Numbered from the stretch's first letter, positions 1 to 10,949 are shown. The stretch: DNA of 64,000 nt from Arachnopeziza araneosa (GCA_003988855.1 QYAI01000007.1:372001-436000); one strand, 5' to 3'. Notes: generated by a model not told the origin, from the sequence alone. A program made the numbers and translations.

Positions 1-1282
1 CGTCGCACGCACGGTACATGTGTTCTTGTGTAACGGCTTCTCTGGCCTGCTCTGGCTCCAGAAAAGAAGCGGTGAGGTCTTCAAACCAAAGCCAGCAGAA
101 GGGCAGAAAAAGGGGCGCTATCGTCCTTCTGTCCTTCATGAGTAAGGGAGCCAGCTCCTGAAGGCCCCCTTTCCCGTGCGTCTTGACCTGCATTAATCTG
201 ATGTGTGGTCCCCTGATCATGCGAGTCGGCTCCGGCGCGCTGCAAGAAAGAAACAGAACGTCAAGTTCGAGAAAAGAGTGTGCCTCCAGAACCCAATCAC
301 AGCCTGCCCGCCCCTGAACCGCCACAGACACACCTCATTCCGGCCCTCCCAAGCCATTGCCGAATCAGGTGGGAGATTCAAGATGACCTTCCCCCACGGC
401 CTCGAAGTTCTCGCTGACCAGAGGCAAGGATGAATGGATGGTTTTGCGGAGAGTGGTGGATGCTTCGTTCCTATTTAATCCAACCCTCAGTTCCCTTACC
501 AGATCTCGAATTCCATCAGCTATAAGCGCCCTCTCAGTATCCTCGCAATGATTCGACAGCCACGTTGAAGCTTCACGGATGCACGAGCGTTGAGCCGTTG
601 GAACTCAAATGTTGCTTTTTTGCCATCGACGCCATTTTTCCTCATTCTAAGAGGCTCCTCCGCATTCCTTTTTCATGCACTGATAACATCCTCTCTGAAT
701 CAGGTTTGGGTTCGTCATGCGGACGAGCCACAGTAGCATTTGATCGACGTTTCTAAACTTCACAGGCAATCCCCAAACCGTCTCAAATCTTTGGTTTTGG
801 AAGTACTGTAGTCTTCTTGCAAGAGGGACATCGAAGGTGACCTGAAAATAATTCAAGCACAATGGCCTTCACGTAAACCGACCATAAGTATTGAATCTGT
901 CAAGTCCCTTAGCAAGCGTAGAAGCCACTAGGAGAGTTATGTGATCAAGGTGTTACTTCGCTCACGTATATATCCTTCAGCGTCCTTTAAAAAATCATAT
1001 CAAAAAGAGGATGATGCACTTGAAATTCTACCCGAATTTCAGGCTTAGTTTGAACTTGAAAAACTGCAGCCCCTCAAGAAGCTTCCGCTCTTGTGCAAAG
1101 ATATCAAGCATCACTTTGCAGCTGGTAGTCAGGTGACATCGTGATCACGGATGACTGGGATCGGTGGAGCTGAATGATCAGTCGATGCGGCGTTTGCGGC
1201 CGCGTAGCCAAATCATACGAGGACTTTAAGCCTGTCAGGTAAACAACACACCTTCATCAAAATCCCAACCAAGACCATCAAA
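1..1282. other. Left-edge region without a recognised gene
   Basis: No reading frame here is convincing. The longest are under 80 codons and none resembles a family I know. The first 440 bases look more GC-rich than the rest and could be the end or leader of a gene outside the window. The last few hundred bases are the promoter and leader of the prenylcysteine oxidase-like gene that begins at 1283. Confidence 0.5.
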
Positions 1283-3415
1283 ATGCACGCAGGCTGGAAC
1301 TTCATCATCATACTCGCCCTGGGCCTCTTGTGTGGTCAGAGTAAAGGATTCTGGCCATTTCAAGTTTTTGCTTCTGTCGATACTCCTGATTCTGATGATT
1401 TTGAATTTGATGCTAGCGTGAAGAGAGTCGCGATCATTGGTACGTGAATAACTCTTATTCTCTCAGGAAACACCCTTCATGTCAAAACATTTGACAAGTG
1501 TCTTGGGTAAATATTACTCTTTGATTCCCAGCTACTTAAGGGATTCACTAGATGTTCCCAACTTCAAGTGCTCAGTGTTCTCTCTCTACCAAATAATATC
1601 ATGTCTTTGCCCTCCACCTTATCCTCCATGTCAAATATTTTCATCCTCAGATTTCGTTCGCTCTATTTGATTGTTTACGCAGTATAAGGTTATGTATAGT
1701 TCATTCTTTTTCATGTACAACTCAAACATCTGGTTGATTTTGGAAGAATACCTCATAAATCTCGTCACCAAGAGTTGTTGAGTGACAAATCGCATATTAG
1801 AATTGTCAATACGTCGCGTACTGATTTCTGAGCAGGAGCTGGAGCAGCAGGCTCGTCTACAGCATGGTATTTACGCAAATACGCAGAAGATGCGGGGATC
1901 CCTGTCAATATCACCGTATTTGAGCGTAATAACTACATCGGTGGCCGCTCCACCACTGTTAATGCGTACGACAATCCTCTGGAGCCTGTCGAACTTGGTG
2001 CAAGTATCTTCGTTGAAGTAAACACCATTCTCAAGAACTCGTCCGAAGCCTTTGGTTTAAGACCAAGGGAGTCTGGTACTGATGACGACGAGTTCCTTGG
2101 CATCTGGAACGGGAAGACTTTCGTCTATACCCAGAAAGATAGCGGCTGGAAGTATTGGGACATTGCTAAACTCCTTTGGAAATATGGCCTTGCGCCGATC
2201 CGAACTCAAAGACTGATGAAATCTACCGTCGAGAAATTTTTTAAACTATACGAATATCCTTTTTTCCCCTTCAGGTCTCTGACCTCTAGAGCACAGGATC
2301 TAGAGCTAGTGGAAATCACTTCGCAGACGGGTGAACAATATTTAACTGCTAATAATGTGGGTTCTATATTTGAAGCGAGGCTATTTGTATTGATTTTTCT
2401 TAGATTGGTGCCCCATTCACAACAGACATCATCCAAGCCAGCACAAGAGTCAATTATGGCCAAAATTTAAACGTCATTCACGCCTTAGAGGCGATGGTTT
2501 GCATGGCTATAGAAGGAGCCATGAGCATTGCTGGAGGTAACTGGCAAATCTTTGACGGCATGATTCAGCGCTCAAATGCAACAACTCTTCTCAACACTAC
2601 CGTCAGCCATATCTCAAAGGCCAAAGGAAGATATAACATCAAGAGTTCATCCATTGACCCCAAATCAGCGGAGCTTAGAACTAAAGAAGAGCCTTTCGAT
2701 ACTATTGTCCTCGCCACGCCTCTCCAATTCGCAAACATTTCCTTCGAGCCTGGCCTCCTCAAACAGACCCCAGACATTATTCCCTATGTCCAACTCCATG
2801 TGACTCTCTTTACCAGCCCACACACTTTCAACCAATCCTTCTTCAACTTCACTGGATCGGAGATGCCCAATACCATCTTGACTACGCTCCCCGTTGACGA
2901 AGTGCCACCCAACCCTGAAGAAGGTGTTGGCTCACCGGGCTTCTTCAGCATCAGCACGCTTCGTTCGGTCATTAATCCCAAAACCTTAGAAAAGGAATAC
3001 CTCTACAAAATCTTCTCGCCTAAAGCAGTAACCGCAGAATTCTTATCAGGGCTCCTCGGCGCTGAAGGTTAGTATCTTCTTTGTCTCAATTTGCTCACTA
3101 AATTTAACGCTCTCTTTAGTCCCATCAAACCTCAGCACAACAGATTCGGGAATTACTTGGTATTACCCGCATGTATGGTACTCTTATCCGTACGAATACC
3201 CTCGTGTGACATTCGAAGACTCGGAGATCGCTCGAGGACTCTACTACACAGCCGGCATGGAGAGTTTTATCTCAACTATGGAGACAAGTGCATTGATGGG
3301 CATGAATGTTGCCCGGTTGATTACGGATGATTATTTGGAAATCGAAGAGGAGAAAGAAGGACAGAAACAGGACCAAACTGTTTTAAGTGATAAGGAGAGC
3401 GTTCCCGAGTTATAA
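1283..3415 (+). CDS. Prenylcysteine oxidase/lyase-like flavoprotein (PCYOX1 family)
   Basis: Four exons by hand: 1283-1439, 1836-2356, 2404-3067, 3120-3415; 545 aa, the usual size of the family. The N-terminus is a hydrophobic signal peptide, followed at about residues 48-60 by a Rossmann FAD-binding motif (VAIIGAGAAGSS) and by VFERNNYIGGRSTT, the ADP-binding end of the fold. Further family blocks are STRVNYGQN, MSIAGGNWQIF and TWYYPHVW near the C-terminus. Known members oxidise prenylcysteine, released when prenylated proteins are degraded, to cysteine, a prenyl aldehyde and hydrogen peroxide in lysosomal or secretory compartments; that role is inferred here. The GxGxxG motif is assembled across intron 1, which is long (396 nt) for this window; the other introns are 47 and 52 nt. 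All junctions keep frame. Confidence 0.88.
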
Positions 3416-4176
3416 ATTGAATTTGCCTACGCCTTTCACTGTATGCGTTATAGATCTTTTTTTTTGGGTTTATGCCATCTTCGGAGCAAATTTATCTGAA
3501 ATTGTAAAGTTATTATTAGCGTCTCAAATTCAATTGGTTGTACAACGTCTTTGAATGTACGCCATTTTTGAATAGCTGCTCCAGGATGGCATCTTGAATA
3601 TCTAGCTTCTCGAATGTGTAACAGCTTAATGTCAAACGCTTTGATCTTAAAGACACTTGTCTGTCGGATATATTTATGTAGAATGGATTGAGCCTGTAAA
3701 TGCTGGAATGTGCCACAGGGGATTGTAGAATGCCTCAGTCCCCTATTTACTCGATTGACCAACATCTTAATGTAGAATGCCATAAAATTTGCAATTACCT
3801 GAATACTCGGCTCGATATTGAAAAATTACTCAACTTCTTGACAGGCTTCGCATATTGTTATGTCATCCATAGATCCCGCGGCCACAGGAAATTTTTGGGA
3901 TAACCAGTGACTAAACAACGTCGGGGAAATCCCATCTCTATTGGTACCCGCATGAAAGCCTGAAGGAATCATATTTCCTATCCACTTGGATTTCATTCCA
4001 AGTCATTCCTTCTGGCTAGCGCCCAACCCGGTTAGTAGATACAAACAGGAGATCATGACCATTCAATAGTAACAGGTCTAAACTAGGTCCACTTCTTATA
4101 TTTTACCTGCAAACTACGCTACCGCCTAGTAGAATGGCCAGTTTACAGTCATAAAATCTTAGTGGAAAGAGAAGCG
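3416..4176. other. Intergenic, AT-rich
   Basis: Region between the prenylcysteine oxidase-like gene and the small secreted protein gene, so it holds both 3' ends. The reading frames present are short, lack family resemblance and overlap on opposite strands. I see nothing else. Confidence 0.5.
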
Positions 4177-4579
4177 TCAATTTACAGCAGTCTTTGCCGA
4201 ATTGTTATCGGCTGCTCCAACCGCAAAAGTCGAAGCAAGTTGTGCTGCGCCTCCAGAAGTTTGACCCGAAGGACTCTTGAGCGCGCTGATTTCTGGCTAC
4301 GCTCATGTTGTCTACAGACTGGCAAGTTGATTCAAGGCGTTTGTGAGCGCGCCTTGGATATTTAATGACAGCGGACTCAACTTGCGCTTCAGGAGCATTG
4401 TTACTGATGGCAGAGGCGACCTGTCTTAGGCCAGTGGTCTCGTTTTGTCCGTCATTTGTGCCTTGATTCAGGCCTGCTAGCTCAGCATTCTGGGAATCGA
4501 AAGAGCTTTTATCGATCTGTGGTAATGAGATTGCTGCCACAAGGAGTGGGATGAGAGCAAGGAAGACTGTGAGACGCAT
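4177..4579 (-). CDS. Small secreted protein, function unknown
   Basis: The start at 4579 gives a clear signal peptide (MRLTVFLALIPLLVAAIS) followed by a short polar Asn/Gln/Ser-rich chain, as in many small secreted fungal proteins. My preferred model has one 112-nt intron (4293-4404) and exons 4579-4405 and 4292-4177, giving 96 aa ending in a Ser/Ala/Gly-rich tail. Without splicing the first frame stays open to 4205 and gives 124 aa with an unlikely Cys/Arg-rich end. Inside the proposed intron a stretch in the exon 2 frame (SLNIQGALTNALNQLASL) also looks protein-like, so a frameshifted or differently spliced gene is possible. No family recognised. Confidence 0.5.
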
Positions 4580-4768
4580 GTCGACTAGTATTTACGGATG
4601 GACAGAAATTTATGATTAAATAAAGACTGGTGTTAAGTGAATGTTTAAATTGGGCTCAGGAACGTGTCCAGATGTGAACGAAAGTGAAGAAGGTTACAAA
4701 TGGTTGAATGATTATTATGTAGCATAGAATGAGTGAGCAAACAGGGCTTTATATTTTTGGACTATCTT
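4580..4768. other. Short intergenic stretch
   Basis: Lies upstream of the small secreted protein gene (minus strand) and downstream of the interrupted host frame that ends at 4769. AT-rich; no features seen. Confidence 0.4.
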
Positions 4769-4921
4769 CTAATCAACGTATTTACTATAAGCTTTCCAAC
4801 CTCTAAGTCTTGTATAGAGTCTTCTTTTACAATTTCGATGGGTATAGTCTTGATCCAATGATATTAACTGCGCCCCAGGCTGAAGTCTCAGTGAGTTGGT
4901 GTTATAGCTAGCAGTTCCCAT

Positions 4922-4927
4922 AACTTT
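4922..4927. repeat. Target-site duplication, copy 1 (AACTTT)
   Basis: The hexamer AACTTT lies directly beside the poly(A) end of the QNS1 retrocopy (read on the minus strand as AAAGTT after the A run). The same hexamer occurs at the other end of the copy at 7176-7181. Six bases is short, and the T residues merge with the poly(T) run, so the exact boundary is ambiguous by up to three bases. Confidence 0.6.
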
Positions 4928-7175
4928 TTTTTTTTTTAGCAAGTACAAAGTTTTACAATTTGAAAGTCATAATTCTAGAACGGCTCAAGATCTCTAAATA
5001 TCAAAATCAGCATATCTACACTAGAGCGTGATTACACCTAGTAGCATATTACTAATCCTTGTCTTCAGAACTAGCGACTGTAGTACCTACCGCTCCTATT
5101 TGCTTAATGCTGCGTTCAATCTTTTTGTATGCCCACTCAAAAGAAGGATATAAGAATGGCCGCATATCGTATCGATTATCATCAACCCCGTAAGCTTCCA
5201 TATGATATGCCGGAGTTACAGTAGTTTGTTTGTGTCGGTTTATAGCGTAATTCCAGGAGAAGAACCGAACTTTCTCATAAACCTGTTGCGGGGAAAGAGT
5301 GTCGCCCCAAGTGTGAATGAGTTTCTCTCACATTGTGTAGACGCTAAGTTTGTCAATCTTCCTCAAACGACCATAGACTGAGAGTTCATTGTAGGTCTGC
5401 CCATATCGACTTCATCAGCCTGAACTTAATCTTCAGTGATTGGTTCCAATTCAGCTGTTGGCAGAGCGTCTAAAAATTCCTGCAGGAGTCCAAGTCCAAA
5501 ATTTTCTTTTAAGGAAGCCCAGTAAATGAAGCGCTTCAGGTCCGTTTTCGAGATACCACTAATCGGGTTGATATCAGCAGAGGAGCAGTCGTATTCAGTC
5601 AGATAGCCGCGCAAACTCTCATCAACATTAGCGCTTCCTAGCACTAATAAACTTCCAGGAGCGTTTAGTCGACGGCCATTAATCTGAGGGAGAAGTCGAG
5701 CTAAGGTGTATGCGTTAACCATTCTGAGACGAGCTTGGATATTTTGCAACGCAAGATTTGATACTTTAGTACCGCCATACATCTTGAATTTAGGCTCAAA
5801 ACCGGTCGTTAAAGTAAGTAGCTTGACCTGTGCGTCGTACACCGGGTCAATATCAAATCTAAATGATTTGCACCGATAGCTTCAGCTAAATCTGCAGCTC
5901 TCTTGCGGGTCTGGGAAGAGCATATAAGCAGTACAAAATATACGACCACATATTTCCTGCGGACTTTTCGGTATCCAATCGCTGCTATCTTTCTCTCCAC
6001 AAATATGATGCAAGTCGATAAGGACTTGGGGGTTCTTTCCGGACCGAATTGCTTGGTAAACAAACCGTGTCATAGAATGAATTATGACCGCGGTTGCGCA
6101 TAAATCAATTCCTCCGCTGAGGGGCTAAAAATATCCAGCTTGCTTTGAGCGACGAAGGTAGTCCCACAGGTAGCATGCAGGACCATAAGCAATTTCTTTC
6201 TCAGGAGCATTATATTCAACTTCTTTCGCGCGTGTAGGTTGAAGGAAGAGATCGACCTCATCTCCTTCTTTCGATAATGACATATTAATGTCAACACGTT
6301 CGTATTTGGGTTGGTCTCGAGCTTGCATTGCTCGGCTTTTTTGTTCACGGTACGACCTCACCTCTTCAAGATCTACGGTTGCCACGATAACCTCAACGTC
6401 ATTGAGGGAGAATTGCGATCCTTGGGCTAAAATTTTACCATTGACAATGATTAGAGCGCAGCCGTCATAATATAGTCTGTCTCCGTCGCATCCTTGCTGA
6501 TTAGAGTAGAGGTAGATCCCACCGCTCTTCAAAGTTGCTGAGACGATCAACTCAACTCTTGTATGCAGTTTACGAAGCTCGTGGTGGCTTCCGGAGGAGT
6601 TGGTATAGATCTCACAACCATCCAGTCCCATGGCTAGATGAGGGGCTTGTGGGGTAAAAAGCTCTCCGCATGTCTCACAGCCCAAGGCAGTGTCCAGTGT
6701 GGAGATAAGTGCGTCCCCAATTGACACGGTCTTTTGGCCAATGATCTTGCTGATAGAACGAGGCAAATAGAAATTCTCGATAACTCTGATACCCTTCCAA
6801 GGGGTAAAATAGCGCATCTCATAGTAGTTGCCATCATTAACCAGTGACAGCTTCGGGCGGATGAGTAGTATTTTCTTGTTGTAGATAATGATTCTGCAAT
6901 TATATCTGACAGACTTGTGTTTCACTGGCATCCCAACATCTAGCAGGATATCCTGACAATCCGGGTGTTGCATGATTTGAGACAGACATTCCCACGAATG
7001 CAAGATTGTGTCATCTTCAAACCAGAAATCTCTAGCTCGGGGCCGACTCTGAGTTTAGCCCCAGCAAGTTTGGCCTTCTGGATGCTTCGATAATTCGCTG
7101 AAGGTTGCCTTGGAAGTCAAGAGCCCACTGATTCAAGCTACATGTAGCTACAGTAATGAGGTGCCCCATGGCCTC
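4928..7175 (-). pseudogene. QNS1: Processed retrocopy of glutamine-dependent NAD+ synthetase (decayed)
   Basis: QNS1 makes NAD+ from deamido-NAD+, ATP and glutamine. The copy begins with 6 nt of leader, an ATG at 7169 (MGHLITVATCSLNQWALD) and runs about 700 codons to a stop at 5052, then 114 nt of trailer and a poly(A) tract (T run at 4925-4937). No intron is present. Glutaminase landmarks remain: the PELE glutamate, the lysine in LLIRPK and the cysteine in ETC. The synthetase P-loop is damaged (SGGIDL where SGGIDS is expected). Lesions: frameshift near 7080; a deletion of about 20 nt near 7020; TAG at 6127-6125 replacing Leu before PLSGGID; frameshifts near 5915, 5855 and 5397; TAA at 5428-5426 replacing Tyr; TGA at 5330-5328 replacing Trp. 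It cannot encode an enzyme. QNS1 is essential in yeast, so a working copy should exist elsewhere. Confidence 0.9.
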
Positions 7176-7181
7176 AACTTT
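7176..7181. repeat. Target-site duplication, copy 2 (AACTTT)
   Basis: AACTTT immediately 5' of the six-base leader of the QNS1 retrocopy, identical to the hexamer at 4922-4927 next to the poly(A) end. Removing one copy plus the insert joins the host frame CAG AAA GTT to ATG GGA without a frameshift. Confidence 0.6.
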
Positions 7182-7937
7182 CTGATTAATCCAGGTACTG
7201 AAGTCAAAGACTGTGGGAGCGGCAGGTTGTGATTGTGCTTGCCTTGCCTCTCCTGATGATGACGATGAACTTGTAGCAATAGTTGGAGTATCTGGAGTCA
7301 CCGGCTCTGAAGTCACTGCTTCTATGATGTTTCTTGACGTTCCTCTCTCTTTTGTCCTGTTCTTAGAGACTTCTAACCTTCTAAGCAGCTCAGAAATCTC
7401 GCTTAGTTCATCGGCCTGTCCGTGTTCTAGCAATATATGGCTAAAGCCTCTATAGTTGTTCTGGATTCCTTCTCTCAATGCAATCTCTTCTTCTAATTGC
7501 GAGAGCGTTGATGATGCTCTTGAGCACTCTGACCTTACAGAAGATGTCTCGATTGACGAATCTTCCTCTAGTTTGTCTTCAATAGCGGATCTGTGCTGTT
7601 AGCACCCGCGTGTGTCTTCTGGCTTACGATTCTCGAAAGGTAATACTCGCTTGTGCTTCTGTGATCCTCGATGTCTTTCTTGCAACAGGCGCAGCGTCTG
7701 CTGAATTGTTGCACAATAAGTTGTTGTAAAGAAAATTTTTTAGAAGAACCAAAGGGAAAGAACGTATAATGATTCGTGATATGATGTCGGAACTCCCTCG
7801 GTTGAGGTGCCTCTTGTTCTTGACCGCTGGGTGGCCAGCTACCAGGTGCGGCCGCAGATAAGCGAGACGCGTCTCACAGCGCGAACTTACCTCCCTCCCC
7901 TCTACAATTACTGCTCAAACATTTTAAATCTCACGAC

Positions 7938-9407
7938 GTGATGTCCAGCCTTTCATCGAGGAGACCCCTACTCCGTAAGAAACACAACTTTGCGGATTGG
8001 ATGCCCCCTTTTGTTCCAGAAACCTTCCATAAGTTCGACGAGACGACTGGGCAGATGTACCTTGAGACTAAGGTAGCGATACAAAGCGGCGATGACACCA
8101 ATTGGGCCAGAAAACCACGTCCTAAAAATAGAAGGACATATCACAAACTCCCCCTTCCCTCTAAGAAGGCTAAAATAGAGGAAGGCACGAAAGAGTCCTT
8201 AAACGAAGATGGCCTGGCAATGGAACCAACAAGGGGTGTGCGGTCTTTACATGATATTGCTATTGACATCACCATAAAAAACTTAGATGAAACATCTATC
8301 AATGTACTTGAGTGTGTTCCACTACCGATGCTGGAGCGTATTTGGGATGTAATGAACAAGAAGTCAGTTTCCAACATTCAAACATGGTCCGAAGCTGTTA
8401 TTTTTGTGGCTAAAAACGGCTACTGAATACACAAAATTAGGTCTGCAATTTCTCTTGAAATGTGGAAAATTTTTGCCAGACTCGTCAATCAAGACGCAAT
8501 CAGAACTTCAAGTTTACTCAGATATTCAGATGTAATATACTGTCCACGATCGTCTCTCAGTACTTACTTGCAACCCTTGACCTCGGATTCATTCGACTTC
8601 ATAACATATCTCAGCATCACAGCTCAATTCTCAACTCCTGACCTGGTGAGGATATCGAAAGTCAAAAATCTCGGCATTCTCGAGATTCTAGGCACTTCAT
8701 CTAGTTCGTTCTTATGCACGGATTCTGTTATTAGGGCATGGAGCATTGCTGCTTCCGAAGAGGACGCCCTCCCTGTCTTAAGAATTTTACGCCTGCTCAA
8801 TCATCAATACGTAACAAATAAATCGCTCCTATATCTCAACAGTTTTCCTGCGCTCGGAGTTTACTCAGTAGCGAGTTGCGGCTTCAATGGGTCCGCAAAG
8901 GCTGAAGCTAGAAATCTTGGTTGGCAACTAACAGCCGACGACGTATTGACACGATTGGAAAAGGCTTGTGTAGAAAGACTTGAGCCCTTACGAGCCTCTT
9001 TTGGAATCAACGAGACCTCGAATTCGTTGATCCCTTCAGAGAGAGGTTTGACGAGCACAAAAGACCAGCCTTCCTGCCGCTTATTCGACAGAATCGGTGA
9101 ACTAAGAAATGATTTTGATCTGAAAGAAGCTGGCATACTTGTTGGTGCCTCTGTGCCCGGTGACGAGGAGACTTTAAGCTCGGTGCCCATAGTAATACTC
9201 AGCTTGGGACCACAGTTAGAACCTAAAGATACCCTGTCATTCATCAGGATCCAGGTTCCAGTCCGTTTAAAAAATCGAGCCAAGAACATCCGCGAAAAGA
9301 AAGAAGACGCGAATTCCAATCGCTCTACGACTGGAAAAAAATCTTTATCAGCAATAACGAGAGGTAAGAAGAGAAGATTAGAGGATGTTTTGAATTCTTT
9401 CACCTGA
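7938..9407 (+). CDS. Conserved fungal protein of unknown function
   Basis: Two exons, 7938-8362 and 8441-9407, 463 aa; the intron has a good GTCAGT donor and CTGA-like branch sequence. The N-terminus is basic (LLRKKHNFADW). The middle carries a block reminiscent of a recurrent Pezizomycotina pattern (short helix, W-KIF-ARL after the junction) and Leu-rich helices. The C-terminus is Lys/Arg-rich (ITRGKKRRLEDVLNSF), which could act as a nuclear signal. Without the intron the first frame reads on to a stop at 8426 and the second starts in the same frame at 8460, so the exon 1 tail (SVSNIQTW) and exon 2 head (SAISLEMW) look like alternatives. I cannot name the family. It is divergent from the interrupted frame to its left. 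Confidence 0.65.
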
Positions 9408-10004
9408 AAGAAAGGCATTGTGGATATGAATGACTAGCGCTCTAGCATCAACGAGATCTGGTTTAAAATGCCGGTCATCTTCAAATTGATTGACTTATGC
9501 GAATATTGAGGCGATTGACGCCCGCTGTGAAGGCAATGAGATATTTACTACTGTCCGCCATAAGTTTTCGTGGAAAGACCGAAACTTAGAGGTTGCGATC
9601 TCCACGGTTCGGAATAATTCGTGGCACTTCATATTTATATCTTTGAATGACTGCTTTGACGTATGATCGAGAAATCTAAAAGGCGAGGATTTTGTTTGCA
9701 ATGAACTGTCAAAGCTAAGCTCTGTGTAATGATCTTGAAAGTTGAATTCGACTTGGGACTATTAGAAGCGTGGGTGGTTATAAGCCACGAATATTGTAAC
9801 TACTGATGGATCAGCGATGCTTACTCGTTACGGACCAGTACCATACCGGTATCATCTAACTACTTCGATAACCTGCTCGGCAAAACCCCGGATCTTGGAA
9901 GCTAAATGTCTCTCCCACGAACGACATTCTGGACCTTGAACAATGCTCTTCCTTCAAACACAATGACCGAAATAGATCACTACTGATTTTGCCTTCTAAC
10001 AGCA
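9408..10004. other. Intergenic
   Basis: Between two plus-strand genes; holds the 3' end of the unknown protein gene and the promoter and leader of the J-protein gene. A 68-codon minus-strand frame (9495-9701) has no family resemblance. Nothing else seen. Confidence 0.5.
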
Positions 10005-10949
10005 ATGTTTAAAAGGTCGGGTATTGCAATATCCTGTCATAACTGGCATCCCATTCACCCATCATCAGCGATATCAAAGACGTCATCGACTAAGCTACAG
10101 CCACAACACCCAAAGTGTCGTTCATATGCGGTGGTCTCAAATGGGCAGAGCAGGCATGATCATGGGAAACTACGATGGCCGGAAATAACATCCGCCAACA
10201 CGTTACCGACTCCATACCAAATCTTCAATCAGAAGAGAAGTTCACCATATTCGAAAGAAAGGTTTTATGAATTGGTCAAGTTGTACCATCCAGACAGACA
10301 CGAGTTAGAATCGTCAATCAGTGAATTACCACACGAGATAAAAGTCGAACGTTATAGGCTTGTTATTGCAGCAAATGATATACTTTCAGATCCAATGAAG
10401 CGAAGATCTTACGACTCGTATGGAGCAGGCTGGAATGGGCAGCCGGATTTGGCCGGAGCTCGACAGCATTCACCCTCTTCTGAGGGTTACAAAGGATGGG
10501 ATGGGCCTGATGGACCGAGCCATAATGCTACATGGGAAGATTGGGAGAGATGGTACCAGCGCGATTCAAAAGGACCGCAGGAGCCCAGATATGTCTCGAA
10601 CGCCGCATTCGTTGGCCTTATACTTACCTTTGCAGTCCTTGGAGGTATTGGGCAAGCTACAAGAGCGGGAAACTATTCCATGAGCTTCCTAGAGCAACGA
10701 GATGCATTACATGATACCGTTTCGAAAGAATTGATTCGGAGAAGGCAAGAATCTACTTCGTTTGGAAGCAGGGACCAACGAATACAGAGCTTTCTCAAAA
10801 GCAGAGATCAAGTTGGTAATGGAGTTTTTGACCCAAAAGAAGAGGGCTACAGGAAGCTTATACCTGCACCCGAGGTATGCTCGAGTGAGGATATCAAGCA
10901 ACGACCTGTGGATATTTATAACGAGAAAGAAACCCCTAAAGGCGGATGA
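10005..10949 (+). CDS. Mitochondrial J-domain (DnaJ/HSP40) membrane protein
   Basis: Single exon, 314 aa. The N-terminus is rich in Ser, Lys and Arg with few acids, like a mitochondrial presequence. The J domain spans about residues 67-140 (TPYQIF ... LVKLYHPDRHE ... RLVIAANDILSDPMKRRSYD) and keeps the HPD tripeptide needed to stimulate Hsp70 ATPase. A hydrophobic segment (VGLILTFAVLGGIG, about residues 205-218) is probably a membrane anchor, followed by a charged C-terminal domain. Proteins of this layout are common in filamentous fungi and are presumed co-chaperones of mitochondrial Hsp70. The specific partner and role are unknown. Confidence 0.85.
   Translation: MFKRSGIAISCHNWHPIHPSSAISKTSSTKLQPQHPKCRSYAVVSNGQSRHDHGKLRWPEITSANTLPTPYQIFNQKRSSPYSKERFYELVKLYHPDRHELESSISELPHEIKVERYRLVIAANDILSDPMKRRSYDSYGAGWNGQPDLAGARQHSPSSEGYKGWDGPDGPSHNATWEDWERWYQRDSKGPQEPRYVSNAAFVGLILTFAVLGGIGQATRAGNYSMSFLEQRDALHDTVSKELIRRRQESTSFGSRDQRIQSFLKSRDQVGNGVFDPKEEGYRKLIPAPEVCSSEDIKQRPVDIYNEKETPKGG

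Larger units (their letters stand above)
4769..7873 (-). pseudogene. Host reading frame (unknown protein) interrupted by the QNS1 retrocopy
   Basis: On the minus strand an open, protein-like frame runs from about 7873 to 7176 if a 32-nt gt...ag gap (7596-7627) is skipped. It contains CxCC (CACCKKDIEDH), an acidic coiled-coil-like segment (LSQLEEEIALREG), Ser/Pro-rich linkers and ends ...FDFSTWINQKV. The QNS1 retrocopy interrupts it there. Beyond the copy, from 4924 to the TAG at 4771-4769, the same frame resumes in phase for about 50 codons (VMGTASYNTNSLRLQPGAQL and onward). The rejoining is what suggests one exon split by an insertion. No ATG was found for the 5' end and no family is recognised. 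The 32-nt gap is shorter than normal fungal introns, so the host gene may itself have decayed. As it stands, translation would run into the first 30 codons of QNS1 and stop at 7032. Confidence 0.5.

Noticed and set aside
1479..1670. Extra coding exon within the 396-nt intron of the prenylcysteine oxidase-like gene
   Set aside because: The GxGxxG motif is already perfect when 1439 is joined to 1836; adding a segment would break it.
3448..3783. 111-codon minus-strand frame downstream of the prenylcysteine oxidase-like gene
   Set aside because: No domain, composition follows the AT-rich DNA, and other frames in the same place are equally open.
5426..7003. Functional QNS1 gene with introns
   Set aside because: The stops fall inside invariant motifs (before PLSGGID, in ITEDY, at the Trp before EKL) without splice sites around them, and several one-base shifts occur, so introns cannot rescue the frame.
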